Program-made: the position numbers and the translations under genes
The notes under the pieces: generated by a model
The model's input: the letters and a program-made list of their open reading frames with translations, nothing else
What the model was told of the DNA's origin: nothing
Databases searched by the model: none
Shown: positions 45,807-58,115 of the stretch, in pieces
How the letters are laid out: each line of letters starts with the position of its first letter
Position numbering within the stretch: the first letter of the stretch is position 1
Source of the DNA: Apostichopus japonicus
Taxonomy: Eukaryota > Echinodermata > Holothuroidea > Aspidochirotida > Stichopodidae
Direction: 5' to 3'
Assembly: GCF_037975245.1 (NCBI RefSeq)
Contig: NC_092576.1
Location: forward strand, 6,180,001 to 6,244,000
DNA length: 64,000 nt

Positions 45807-48800
45807 TTCAATTCAATTCAATTCAATTCAATTCAATTCAATTCATAAGACTTTATTTCAATCTCTCGCATTAAAGTATGCAATTATGACAATAGACGTG
45901 GGTAAATGTACAAGAGAACAAGAGATTGAGGAGTGCCAACAAGAAGCTCTGCAGAGCTTGTTTACGTTGACACCCCTTTACAAAAAAAACATAGAAAGAA
46001 AGCTTAAGTATACAGAGAAAACAGAACAAAGATGGCAAAGAAAGGAAAATACAAAATCAATGATAGTTTGATATAAGATACTCTTTAAGACGTTTTTTGA
46101 AGGTGTTCAGAGTTTTACAACCAGTAATAGTAGTAGGGAGGGAATTCCAAAGTTTTACACCGACATAACGAATACCAAGTTGTGCAGACCTAAGTCTAAA
46201 GTAAGGAACAGTCAATTGATTTGGCGCACGGTTGGGATAAGGATCGTTACGTAACTGAAAATAGTTGCGAAAAGTCGACGGAGCACTATCATGTAACCAA
46301 TTGAAAATAAAAATACCAACATAGTAACGATTTATATCATAGATACTAAGAGCGTTAAGAGTAGTAAACAGGGGTGCTGTATGCTGGAGGTAATCCGCAT
46401 TACAAATATAACGAATGGCTCTCTTTTGAAGTAAGTAAAGGGGTTGAATTCTAGAGGCATGGGTACTGCCCCAAATAACATTACAATATGTAAGATAGGG
46501 AAGTATGAGTGTATTATACAAAGTGACCAATGTGCTTCTGGGAATGATTTGGCGAAGACTATTAAGAACTCCAGCGCCTTTAGACACTTTCATACAAATA
46601 TTCTGAATATGATTATTCCAAGAAAGATGATTATCTATATAAACCCCAAGAAATTTAGTAGTCTTAGACAGCATAACATCAACACCGCAAAGTCTGGTAC
46701 TATTAATGTTAGGATTTAAGTGCTTTGAAGGTGTACTAAACACAATAGAGGTAGTTTTCTTAACATTTAGTGACAATCTATTTGCACAAAACCAATCATG
46801 AATATATGTAAACTCATTCTGTATAGTATCCAATAGAAAATTAATGTCATTACTGGAAAAGAACAGGTTGGTATCATCAGCATAAGAGATTATATGAAAT
46901 TTGTTGCTGGCTCTATAGAGGTCATTAACATAAATTATAAACAACAATGGACCAAGTATGGACCCTTGAGGAACACCACACTTAATTGGCTTAGAAACAG
47001 AATTTATATTATTAATAACAACAAACTGGTGACGATCAGCAAGATAGCTTTTGAACCACTGAAGTACAGTTCCCCGGATTCCATAATGACTAAGTTTTTC
47101 AAGTAAAATGTTATGGTCAAGGGTATCAAACGCCTTCGACAGATCCAGAAATATACCAGAAGCATACTGATTATTTTCGAAAGCTTCCATAACTTTACAA
47201 GTAAAATGTAAAATAGCATGTGTTGTTGAGCGGCCAGGAAGGAAACCAAATTGATAGTTATACAGTAAATTATGCTTAGCAATAAAGTTATATAACCGTG
47301 AGAACATTATTTTTTCGATTACCTTGGAGAAACATGGGAGAACTGAAATGGGTCTATAATTATTCACGGATTCCTTTTCACCGGCCTTAAAGACAGGAAC
47401 AACTCGAGCTATTTTTATAGATGTGGGGACAACACCAAGCTCAAAAGAGAGATTACAAAGATATGTGAGTGGAATACATAATGAATGGGCAACATGTTTT
47501 ACAATAATAGCAGAAACACCATCAAAACCAGCAGCGGATGGCTTGAGTGATAGAAGTACTTTAAGGACCTCATCTCTTGTTGCAGGAATAATGAATAAAG
47601 AGTCAATAACTGGTGCTTGCAGGTACATTTTGTAGTGAGAATTAACATTAGGAATCTTATGTTGAGTGGCTGGACCAATAGTAGTAAAATAATCATTAAA
47701 AATGTTTCCAATATCCATAGGATTAGAAAAACTGACCCCCTGATAATTAATCTGTTCAGGAGTGCGATTAGCTTGTCGACCATGTAAAAGGGTATTTATT
47801 GACCGCCACATACTTTTCGCATCCTGGTTGTTATTATTAAACATATTGGTGTAGTAAGACTTTTTGGCCAGCCTGATAACAGACGTAAGGCGATTACGAA
47901 AACGTTTGTAGTCGTTCAAGTTGTTTGCAGTACGGCTACGGAGATATTTTTTATATAGACGATTCTTTGTACGGCAAGAATTAAGGATGGCAGGAGTCAT
48001 CCAGTCATTCTTGTCACTAATACCCTTCTTTGTACTAGGAACATACGGAAGACAGTTGTTTAAATGCTTACTAAATATTTTATTAAACTGATCAAATGCA
48101 ACGTTTACATCATTGCCATAAAAGACATCTTGCCAAGTTTCGTTTTCAATAGCAGACCGAAATAACCGTATAGTTGCTGGATTAACGTGCCTCCTTAAAG
48201 TAATTGACGGAATACTAGTTTTAACATTGTCAATGTCAACAATAGTAAAAACAGGGAAATGATCCGAAATGTCGTCACAAATTATGCCCGAGGTAGATGA
48301 CAGTGATGGACTATTCGTAAAAATTACATCAAGAAGTGTAGCAGAGTGTGACGTTATCCTAGAAGGCAAATTGTGGAGTGGACGAAAAGAGTGAGAGTGT
48401 ACAAGGTTGATAAACTGATTACCGATGTTTTCCTATGTAATTAAGAGATTACAGTTAAAATCGCCCATTAAGAAACAACTCCTGTCTTCTCGATTCAATG
48501 AAATAAATAAAGTAGAGAACATATCAAGCACAGTTTCGCTAACACCGGAGGGGCAATAAATAACCCCTATGATGATTGGCGAATGAGAAGCCTGTAGTTC
48601 TATAAAAGTCGACTCAAATACGCCTTCTACAAATATACTCAAATCTGAACGAGATTTGTATTTAAGAGATGAATTGATATATAGTGCGACCCCTCCACCA
48701 CGCCCTTGCCTAGAGGCATGTTCCATATTATACCCAGGGATGTTGTAGAGAGTATATAAAGTATTAGGATTACCAAGCCAGGTCTCGGTTATACCGATAA

Positions 48801-48824
48801 CAGAAAAATTATGCCTAACGGATC
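45807..48824 (-). mobile_element. L2/CR1-like LINE, 5'-truncated, nested in hAT
   Basis: The coding strand is minus. The 3' end is an (AATTG)n-type tail of about seven units at 45,807-45,843. The 5' end stops inside the endonuclease domain. A probable 5-bp target duplication ttata is at 45,802-45,806 and 48,825-48,829. Tandem short-repeat 3' tails and this domain content are typical of the L2/CR1 side of the LINE tree. Confidence 0.88.
46057..48824 (-). pseudogene. LINE ORF2: apurinic-like endonuclease plus reverse transcriptase, one internal stop
   Basis: Read on the minus strand, the frame starts inside the endonuclease (FSVIGITETWLG, GGGVALYI, FLMGDFNCN). It meets a single TAG just after NLLIT (48,433-48,435), then continues in the same frame from the Met at 48,369 through 770 codons to a stop at 46,057. 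Visible features: endonuclease end (DVIFTN, SDHFPV); RT fingers/palm (YRPISVLPCFSKVIEKIM, FGFLPGRSTTHAIL); motif A FLDLSKAFDTLDH; GVPQGSILGPLLF; catalytic YADDT; C-terminal LPYLTYCNVIWG and LQKRAIRYIC. Target-primed retrotransposition enzyme. Dead as a source because of truncation and the stop. The frame upstream of 48,824 is hAT sequence, forming a chance chimeric ORF. Confidence 0.92.
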
Positions 48825-49016
48825 TTATACAAAATGGAGTGGTTGGGTTGAAGTGTGCTATATTGCACCAAATTGCATCTGAGGCCACCTGGAAATGCAA
48901 AAAAATTCCAAAGGGGAGGGGGACACCCCCTCTCCTTAGACCCCTCCCCCAGGCCGGCCATCAGTCTTCAGCCCCCCCCCCACTCAAAAGTACCTTCCTA
49001 CGCCACTGGAAGTAAG

Positions 49017-50464
49017 AACAAAGTCAGGATGTCATAATTATAACATATTATAACATTTAACTGTTGTAAACAATACGTGAAAGAATTAACACCGAAGCAA
49101 GTAGTAATATATACCTGATTGCTATTTTAATATGTTTAAAGAATCAATGTACAACTGCACCGTTACTGGAACCACGAATAACTGGGCTGTGTGCGTAAGG
49201 TGTGCAGGCGAGGGTTGTTCTGAATAGTGTTTGAGTTCAGGTTATATTGTACTGCAGGGAAAGGACGTTTACAGTCGCTTCATCGCTTACCATAGAGGTA
49301 TAGGTAGTTTGGCGTAAAACTATGTTTTCGTCTGGGTCTAAATGGGGTTAAGTGAGATTCGTCCTTGAGTCTCCCCACGGCTGTTCCTGTTATATTGTAG
49401 TATTTCAGCCGTTGTCCCCCTCGACGTCTGTCATGGGGAAACCGAAAGTTTTATCGTAGGTAAACAACCCGGCTTGTACTTATGGCCAGAAGTCGGAACA
49501 CCTATTTTTCAACCGCTGTAAATAATAATCAGTTTACAAAACCTACTCCAAATCCGTGTCGTTATTTGGTCTACCACCATTTATACATGATCCCGCTATG
49601 GTGCCGAGCATGCCATTCTTACTAAGTATCGCAACTTGACAATAATTATTTGATACTTTGTAAATCTTTCTTCTTGTTCTTTAGCAACCAATAATTTGAT
49701 GCAATTATGATGGTAATTGTCTTTCTGTTTTTGTTCATGTTTCCATCAGTATAAGGAAATTTACCTTTCATGGTAGGCAAGTACTTCTTATTACACTGTA
49801 TGTGGTAATGGGGCACATCGTGAGACCTGTAACTCTCAGAAGTCAGAACAAATCGTCCAAGAATGTTCAATGCATAATAGAATGTGTGTAACTATGATGG
49901 TCTCAGTAATGTTGGAAGAATCTAGCGATGTTTATAGGCTGTTACCCGCAGAGCATTATAAGCATTTAAATCAGAACTGTAGAGTTGAATCAAAGTTCAT
50001 ATAAAGTTCACTTTAGGTAAACTTCAATTTGGTTAAAAGATTTTAAAGTCGTCTGAGGTTTCTGGGGGATTCATTGTATGACTCAAATTTCTTCGATATT
50101 TAACCTATTTAACCACGGAGTCTGTATGATGATGGCAGAACCCGTGTCGATCAGTTTATTGCTCTACTCAACATATGAGAGCAACTAATAAACACTTTCA
50201 TATACATAACACAGAACAAAGGGACAAAGAGACGGCTCGGCTAGAACTAACACCTACAACCGGTTTAGGACTGCTGTGCGCTGTATTTAGTTCCTTTTTT
50301 AAGCCTTTTATTGAAAATAACCATGATGGTTCCTTCTTTTTATTGTAAACATGTTACACGCTTCGCAAACCATAACATAACTGACAATGGTTGTTCCTTC
50401 TTTCTAGTTTAGCCTACCTCTTTGTGTAAATGTTACACGCTATACGCACACGGTTTTAAGTTCA
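49017..50464. other. Spacer, no gene seen
   Basis: Counterpart of 10,455-11,893. Small indels, no exon, no additional element recognised. Confidence 0.55.
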
Positions 50465-50998
50465 GTCTACAGTTCATAAAGAAGAAATCGTACTTAGGCT
50501 TTATATAAGCAGTTGGTTAGGCCTCATCTGGAGTATGCTGTGCAGGCTTGGAACCTATATTTTGCTAAAGATAAGGAAGTACTTGAAAAGGTCCAGAGGA
50601 GGGCTACTAGGATGATTAGTTCTTAAAGAGTGTTCCTTATTATAGGCGGTTACAACTGTTGAATCTCATCACACTGGAGCTTAGGAGGTTACGTGGGGAC
50701 TTGATTGTACCAGTTGTACCAGAGGTCATTGTCTTAAACTCCAAAGTCACATAGTAGGATTAATATTCGGTATAACTTTTTTCTAATAGGGTTGTGAATG
50801 AGTGGAACGGTTTGCCTGAGAAAGCTGTACTTGCAAGTAGTGTCAATGGGTTTAAGAATGCTTTGGACAAGCACTTTAAGCATTGTAATCGGGTCTGAGT
50901 GCTTGTGTCTTCATTTTTTTTTTCTCCATGGGGTCCTTGATGGGGACTTAAGTGTCCCTCCTGATCCTTTTTTTTCCTACTAAACTAAACTAAACATA
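50465..50998 (+). mobile_element. L2/CR1-like LINE 3' end, copy B
   Basis: Matches 11,894-12,420, including the RT C-terminal residues and the (taaac)n tail. One extra base loss near 50,620 breaks the frame that is still open in copy A, so decay continued after duplication. Confidence 0.82.
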
Positions 50999-51621
50999 GC
51001 GAGTATTGCACAGTATTGCAAAACAGTTTCAAACCATACAAAATAAATTTCATCCAAGGTGTTGGGACCAGCCAGAGAAGTTGTTTTCCCTTCATATTGT
51101 TATGAGAATTTGCATACACTTTTCTTGTCACATATTTTCCGTGGCTCGTCCCTATTTTCCCGAGGGTTGAAATGACCTCGGAATAGCGTTTGTTGATTGA
51201 TCTGAACCTTTGTTTTTTCTTCTTTTTTTTGTGAGAGAGATGGGGAGGGGTGGGTTAGTAACTTCCTCGATTTTGTGACTTGAAGCATTATTGATACCAT
51301 ACCGAATTCTCATATATTTATAAATTATTGGCTTCTCGATATAAGTAATAGCATGAACCAACAAGTTCACCTATAAAGACTAGACAAACCACAAATGTAT
51401 TATACGTTCTTGAATCTCATTAAAGGGATCTCATTAAATGAGATCTCAAAATAAAGAAGTTTTAGATGCAACTTACAAGGCCTGGGAAGTGCTATTTCCG
51501 GCAATCTGGGACGGGCCGCAATTGTGGCAACAAATTTCTTGCTACGGTACGCGCCAACAGATGGTGGCGCTCCGCTTAGATAGTGTCATGATGGTCTCTT
51601 TAATTAAGGATATGGCCTATC

Positions 51622-52172
51622 CAAGGGCGGCGGAACCGGGGGGCACAGGGGCACGTGCCCCCCCCACTTTTCCTCAGGTTAAAAATGTGCCTTTTTTCTA
51701 CGTAAAAATTGAGGTGTCTCAAGTTAGCAAGAGGTCAGGGAACCAGAATGAACACTCGGGAAGGGCCGTTTCCGGCCATCTGAGGGCATTGTAAAACCAA
51801 CAATTTTCTTGTACGCACCGCGCCAACTGATGGTGGCGCTCCGCTCAGATATATAGTTGTGCATGGAACTTATTCGGAAGTTCCTACATTAGCAACTCTA
51901 GCTTGATTTCACCCCATTCTGTATCAAAAGAAAACTTGTTCCGTTTCCCAATTTACATATTGGATATTGCAGTGCTAGTATGCATATTTTCCTTGAGGGT
52001 GGGGGGGGGGCGGGCGTTGATGGAGTGATGTGTATAGGCAAATAAGATAATACAATAAGAGTTATAAAGGGTACTAAATATCAGGCTGCATCAGTCCAAT
52101 CGAATTCCTGCAAAGTGCCCTTCGACGTCGGTGCCCCCCCCCCCCAGATTAAAAGTGCTTCCGCCGCCCTTG
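51622..52172. mobile_element. hAT MITE, 551 bp, with perfect 8-bp target duplication
   Basis: Termini caagggcggcggaacc and gcttccgccgcccttg are inverse copies. ggcctatc flanks both sides (51,614-51,621 and 52,173-52,180). No transposase. A different family from the one at 7,337, though the first bases are similar. Confidence 0.92.
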
Positions 52173-52619
52173 GGCCTATCCACTAAAATTTTGTATCATA
52201 AAAGGCCCTGGTATCATAATAATAATAATAGTAGTGATTTATAACGCGCGCTTATCTACCCGGAAGGGCGCTGAGGGCGCTGGAATGGAAAATAGAAATG
52301 AAAGGGCATACACGAATGAACAAAAGAGTTATTGGTTAACATTGATGAATGCTTGATACATAATAAGAATTGTCAGAAGTTTTTTGAACGAAGTGAGCAT
52401 CGCATCTGAGTTCTAGTGGTAAGCCATCCCAGAGGCCATGTATGTTTCGGCTGATGTAACTTTGGAGTAAATGCTCTGGCGAATAAACATTTGATAATGC
52501 TATTTTACAAAATAACATACAACTTACAAACTTGCAGCCAAGCACACCCCCTCTCACTCTCCCTATCCGTCCCTTTCCTTCCCTCATTTCCCCTCGTTCA
52601 CTCCCCACACATACATCAA

Positions 52620-52646
52620 AGGTCAAAGGTTAAAGGTCAAAGGTCC
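52620..52646 (+). promoter_or_regulatory. Four tandem AGGTCA-like half-sites, DR1 spacing
   Basis: Reads AGGTCA-a-AGGTTA-a-AGGTCA-a-AGGTCC: four nuclear-receptor half-sites in the same direction, one base apart. DR1 is the preferred arrangement for HNF4 and RXR-type dimers. It may equally be a 7-bp simple repeat with no function; no gene is close downstream within copy B until 56.3 kb. Confidence 0.35.
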
Positions 52647-53254
52647 CATCCTTTAACAAGAAAAAAAGAGGTTCATTCAATGTTAAATTAAATTAGTCAC
52701 AAAAGAGGTGAAAGTTAGTCAAACTGACTAATTTGTTTTGTTCGTCGCTGTCTGATTAATTGATTCGACCACGTGACTACATTTTTGATACTTTCCGACC
52801 AGTTCCAATTTAGTCATCACTAAACGTTTCAACCAGTTACCATCGGTAATTGTGTTTTAGTGAAAGATGCATTTATCACTCTTATTATCATAAAATTAAA
52901 CTGAGGTTACCTTCCCAACATAAAAAGAAGTTTCTAATAACCAAAGAAAGGTTTATTAAGAACAGTTTTTTTTCAAGTTGTTTCGATAAACTAAATTAGG
53001 GTGATTAAATGTTTTTTCCACATTTCCTCTTTTTTTTCCACTTTTTTGCGAAGATATTTGTGAATTTTATTCATTTCACTTAATATAATTTGTGCTTTAA
53101 TGCCCTGATCTTGTACGCATGACTAAGATGATTTAGTCTTGAAAATTCCAAATGAGCTTAGGCATGACGTATGCAACATCCGGGAACTTTGGATGGCTAT
53201 TTTGGCGCAATAACTAATGGTCATACGTGCATATGATTTCTGGGGGAAAAAAGA

Positions 53255-53330
53255 TATCTTCAATTCATTGGAGATATCTGAAATTGATTGCAGATATCTC
53301 GAATTAAATTGAAGACATCTGTAATATTAT
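53255..53330. repeat. Short tandem repeat of a gatatct-aatt motif
   Basis: gatatcttcaattcattg, gatatctgaaattgattg, gatatctcgaattaaattg and gacatctgtaatattattg follow each other at about 22-bp steps. Flanked on both sides by related catacgtgc stretches (53,222 and 53,354) in the same orientation. Confidence 0.6.
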
Positions 53331-53499
53331 TGAATAAATGTTAACATGGCGTTCCATACGTGCGGATGGTCATACTTGTATATTAGTACAGTGCCATTGG
53401 GCAGGATATAACAACTGTAGGGAAGAATTATGAGTCCGCCCCTTTATTCTAATATCCTGCACTATGTGTACAGTGCACACAGCTACTCGTACACACAAG

Positions 53500-53930
53500 C
53501 GGCTACAGTGCAGTGTCATGTTCCGTATTATGTATACGTGCTTTACGTCCGTGTAGGCCTTAGTGTAGTAGTACGAAACACAGCAGTAACTTGTATGTGT
53601 GTGTGTATGTATGTATGCTTATTAGATCCTCCTGCAAGCAGGAACTCGCGAAGAAGCCTCATAGGCATATCAAAGCAGCAAGCTGACCATAATTATGAAT
53701 TGTTATTGTCAACAACTCTGTAACTGGACGACATACATTAATCTGGGAGTGACTCGAACCGGGGACCTTACTTCGTGGAACTTCGTCAAATTTGTTTAGC
53801 CTAAGCATATTATCCGCCACGCAAGCTTGGACGATACAGCCGAAATATCATCAGTAACAAGGTAAACAGTTGGAATAAGACACAGCATATATCGCCGGAA
53901 ACTAGTAGTAACCCTATTTGAAGACAGTTG
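53500..53930. repeat. Single 240-bp unit, split by a SINE fragment
   Basis: The part from gcggctacagtgcagtg and the part from acttcgtcaaatttg to ctatttgaaga match one unit of the triplication at 13,184. A SINE piece (53,622-53,772) and a TG/TATG tract lie between them. Confidence 0.7.
53622..53772 (-). mobile_element. tRNA-derived SINE fragment, third copy
   Basis: Carries the SINE body from ttagatcctcctgcaagc to the B-box-like segment (gagtgactcgaaccgggg) but lacks the rest of the tRNA-like head. Specific to copy B at this place. Confidence 0.65.
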
Positions 53931-56329
53931 CCAAATACAGAACTGGCGTTATGACAAAGTTAGGCTAAACTAGAGTGTCTAGGCTTACACCATAGAGCCG
54001 GATATAAGAACTAGAAAACGAACTTCTCAAAATAGCGGTGCCATTACTGAACCGGGCAAATTGCGCAAGTGTGAAAGTCGTCTGTTCACTCTTCGTTAAT
54101 ACCAACGATGATCAAAAGCATAATTTTATCCATCATATTAAGGTTGCTCGTTAAACATCACAAAGGCCAGAGCATTCACCTAAAAGAAGGGAATCCATTT
54201 CTATGATCTCTGTACTTGCGATATTCCTCGATAAGAATTTTTTTAGAAAGTCGTTGCTAAAGAATTTTTTCTAATCTAATCCGCAGATCAGGACTCCCGC
54301 TGCAATAATTTAATTCTCACATATCACAATGGCCACCACAAAAGCCACGTAAGATTCAATATATTAATATTCTTTAATATGAAAGATTCAAATGTGTTTA
54401 TACTGGTCAACTGTACATGGCAGTACTTAAAAGTATTGATTACTTTATATGTTTAATTTACATTCTTCTTTATATAAGCAATGTTGTATACTGAAAATCT
54501 TTCATAAGCCGGGCTTCTCGTTCCCAGACAACACCTGGAATAGGGGCAAGGGATCAGTGTCGAAGTGGGAGGGATGGTACAAAAGGGTAGCAGGACATCA
54601 CAGTGTCGTTGAAAAGAGCAGGTGAACCACAAAGATATCTCAAATCGCTCATAAAATGGATCCTCTCTGCATTCTGTGCCACAAATGCCATTATTAAAGA
54701 TATATGACCTTCGATTGGTTGATTTAATTTATCAGCAAAATTGCACGTCTTGATTACACATTCCTAAGTGTCTCAACAAAGGACCTTTTTTATGTGACAA
54801 ACAATGACAAAACGGAGCTTACATGCATGGGCACTTCTAATCTTTGAAACGGAGCACTTTTTGACGTTTTCGTTAAGAAAATGAGGCACTAGTCAATTTG
54901 GATTCCCCGCATCGGGTCAATTAATCGCCCATGGATATAACACAAATGGTGTATGCCAAAGCTTAAAGAACAAACTTTGCTTCTAGTAAAACTGGTTCTA
55001 TATCTAGACAGGTTTCCAAGATATTTTCATTCAAAATATGCTAAAACTCTGGAATGCTCACTTAAGGGTTCAGAGATCAATGACGTCGGCGCCTCAGTGC
55101 AATCCTCAGTCTTAATTTTATTTCATTGTTTTAAAATTTGGAATAACTCCACCAACACATGTTCTTTTATCTCCATAAAAGCAAAAAGCATCTTGGATGA
55201 CATTTAACACCATTTGTGATTGACAAACTTGCAATGTATCTTAACATGGCATTTGAGGCCATCAAATTCTTCACGATGAGTTTTGTGTTGTATCTGAGAA
55301 ACTGATCTAATGTTCTTTGTATAAGAATAAATTCGGTCCAGTCACTTCAAAGGGATTAACCTCACTTGTATAAAGGTTCATTTCTTTAAAATATAAAGTT
55401 TTATAGACATCCAAGATTGGCTAATAGCAGCGTGTTTTGATGGTCTACAAAATACGACGTTTACTTTTGTAACTTAAGTCATCCTTTATATCCGTATATC
55501 TCAACTTTTCTATTTCTATAATATGCCTATTATATACCTTGTAAATATTGTTGCTTAGGTGATGGAAGTCTTGGGTGTGAGCCAACGAAAGTCGAAAGTG
55601 GGTGCTCAGAGAGGTCAGACAGGTTGTATCAGAAATAAGGAAGATGGGGGTCTAAAGGGGGTAGAAATGTGTGAGTTTTCTAAAATGTATATTATATGTA
55701 GGCTACCTAATATGGTATTGAGAAAAGAGGGAGTTAACTTTGACTTTAGAATTGGCCTTGTGTTGTTGTGCTGGTTGTTGAAAAAATGAAGCAACGGCGT
55801 GGTTGGATGAAGTTACTGGAAACTTATGGAGACCTGAGAGATTGAGTGAAAGAATTAGGACTGTGTGTGGATACAGGTAGGGATAGAATAAAATTTACTG
55901 GACATGATCAATATTCTTTCATTTTATCTTTGGATTCTGAACTTAGTTCAACGTTTCTGCAACAAACTTTGCAGCTTTGTGGGGACTACTAATACATCGA
56001 ACCTCTGCTCGACAGGTTCTATTTAATTTAATGGGAAACTATTGACGTCGTGGATCTATAGGCCAGAATTATCCAAATTATTAGGCCTTTAAAGTCTCGT
56101 TTCTTACATCTTTGAGATAAGTATATCAATTAGTTTGCTCTAGACACTTTTAAAGATTTTAATTCCACGCATTCATTACAAGTCTGTACCATTTGCAAGA
56201 CTACAGATACAGTCTAAGAGCTATCCATCAACATTCCTTTGATTAAAAATCACTCTTAATTCTTCGTTATCATGGAAACAAGCTTCCAACCTTGACCTTA
56301 CTTTCACTTCTTGCCTTCCATATATACAG
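53931..56329. other. Upstream region of gene B; first exon not located
   Basis: Matches 13,800-14,011 and 15,545-17,759 of copy A, without the 1.53-kb block. No convincing first exon. Confidence 0.5.
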
Positions 56330-57152
56330 AGGGCATGCAACGATACCACGATTCAATGTACAAGATGGTTACACGGTGTGTTCCATGGACGTGCAAGATA
56401 CAGGCCGTTTGGCTGTCGCTGGATATAATGAAAAGACACACTGCACCTTTATCGATCTGTTTATGTTGCATTTTGATCCATATTCTGGAGAAAAACCGTT
56501 GTTATTTACGTCAGAGCCTTATTATTCTAAAGAATTTACCGAGTTTGGTTCATCGTGGCGGTCTGTTGTGTCATTGGATGGTAATCTGTTTCTAACGTGT
56601 TGTGAGAACACGATAGCATTGTACCAAAGTAGTAATGGCGGTCTGGTCAATCAAGGAAAGTTTACCGGTAAAGCCAGGTGTATGACAACCAGAAATGGTT
56701 TAATTTATGTCGGTTTAGATGGATCCAAAGAGGTGATTGTTTTAGATTTGAAAGAATTGAGACCAAAAAGGACAATCACTTTAACAGAATTACAAGATGG
56801 TGAATGCCCCGTTGATATAACAGTTAGTAATAATAAACTGTTTATCTGTACAGACTATTATATGAGAGCTTTAAAGTGTAATAGTGACGGAGAACTAGAA
56901 CAGGAGTATACACACAAACAGTACAGATCTGCTTGGAGTATAACAGTCTGTGAAGAGAAAGGATTAATATTTATATTATGGGGCGGTTTAGGGAGTAGAA
57001 ACGTTGTTGTTTACTCGCAATCCATCTCTGGGGGTCATATCTTGGCTTCTTGTAAAGTTCCTGATTATTCCTTGAGAATCGGGATCAATAATAACATAAA
57101 CAGATTGACTGTGGTAACCTGGGAAACTGGAGAAGTATATGAATATCACACA
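56330..57152 (+). CDS. Gene B exon: beta-propeller domain
   Basis: Same length, phase and splice sites as 17,760-18,582. By hand count, 10 residue differences and 15 base differences from A, of which 11 bases change amino acids. Confidence 0.75.
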
Positions 57153-58069
57153 GTAAGTACTAATACATGATATATAGGCCTAATGTAAAACTTGGGACTT
57201 TATATCACTTTTATTCAAACTGTCCTTTGAATGAAGATCAACGAATTCGGTTTCATTCAATGCGAACAAGTGAGGAGAAGACACTGTTTCGAGATCTAAT
57301 TTTCAAACTTTAAAAAATAAGAACATTTTTGGTTCCTTGCTGAAAGCAAAGGAACCTTTGTAGCAAGGTCGGCTTGTTTTTACATGTGTGTGTGTGTATG
57401 TGTGTCACAATTAAGTTTGTTTGCACGATAACTCAACAGGTCACAGGGTCAAACGTCAAACTTTGCAAATCGCAATAACTTTGCAACTACAAGTTGGAGT
57501 TTCTTCAAACTTGGTATGGTGAAGTTGATAGACCAACTATTTTGTTAAATATAGTGCATTGGAACAGCAGTGTGAAGTCAATTAATGTGTAGCCTTATAG
57601 GCTAAGTATTATCAACATTGATAAGTACTAAAGTATTTACTTTCCATATTTAGCTGAGCACAAATAACAAATAACACAAATACAGTTTTATTTGAATACA
57701 AAATCATATGAGTAGGCTCTCCCCGTCTCAGCTATAGGTTCGTGGACACGTTGTAACCGAGGAGTGGATGGAAATTACCCGAATTAGTTGAGGATCCACT
57801 TCACACCCCTTCTCACCCACATCTCCCTCATCCCCTTCTCAATCTTCTGCTGAAAGCTAGAAACAGTATCATAAACAAATATATATTTACAAACAACTGC
57901 TTTTATAATTGTTATCATTCTTGGTGAAGTGCATGGACTGTTATATTTGAAGTGTTTGATAAGCAACCCGCTCGAGCTAAAACAAAACTACGTTAGTGCA
58001 TGGCTAGTCTAAGGTGCTAAATAACGTCAGTGTTGCCTAGTAACTCTTGAAATTAAGTATTAAAGCAGT

Positions 58070-58115
<46 letters not shown>

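Larger units (their letters stand above)
45613..49008 (-). mobile_element. hAT element of the 7,337 family, interrupted by a LINE
   Basis: Left end caagggcgtaggaacc, right end ccttcctacgccactg. The 8-bp target duplication gaagtaag is at 45,605-45,612 and 49,009-49,016. The hAT halves (45,613-45,806 and 48,825-49,008) rejoin to the layout of the element at 7,337, in reverse orientation. Copy A at 10,447 has a single gaagtaag and no element, so insertion followed the segmental duplication. Confidence 0.92.
51440..53490. other. Block found in copy B only
   Basis: Not matched in copy A, where about 12,900-13,180 sits in its place. Holds a hAT element (51,622), an AAT microsatellite (about 52,203), a nuclear-receptor-like repeat (52,620) and a short tandem repeat (53,255). 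No gene recognised. Confidence 0.6.

Noticed and set aside
55559-55789. Possible first exon of gene B starting with a Met near 55,562
   Set aside because: The matching stretch in copy A (about 16,990-17,220) is frameshifted with a stop after about 20 codons and there is no phase-2 donor, so it is not conserved as coding.
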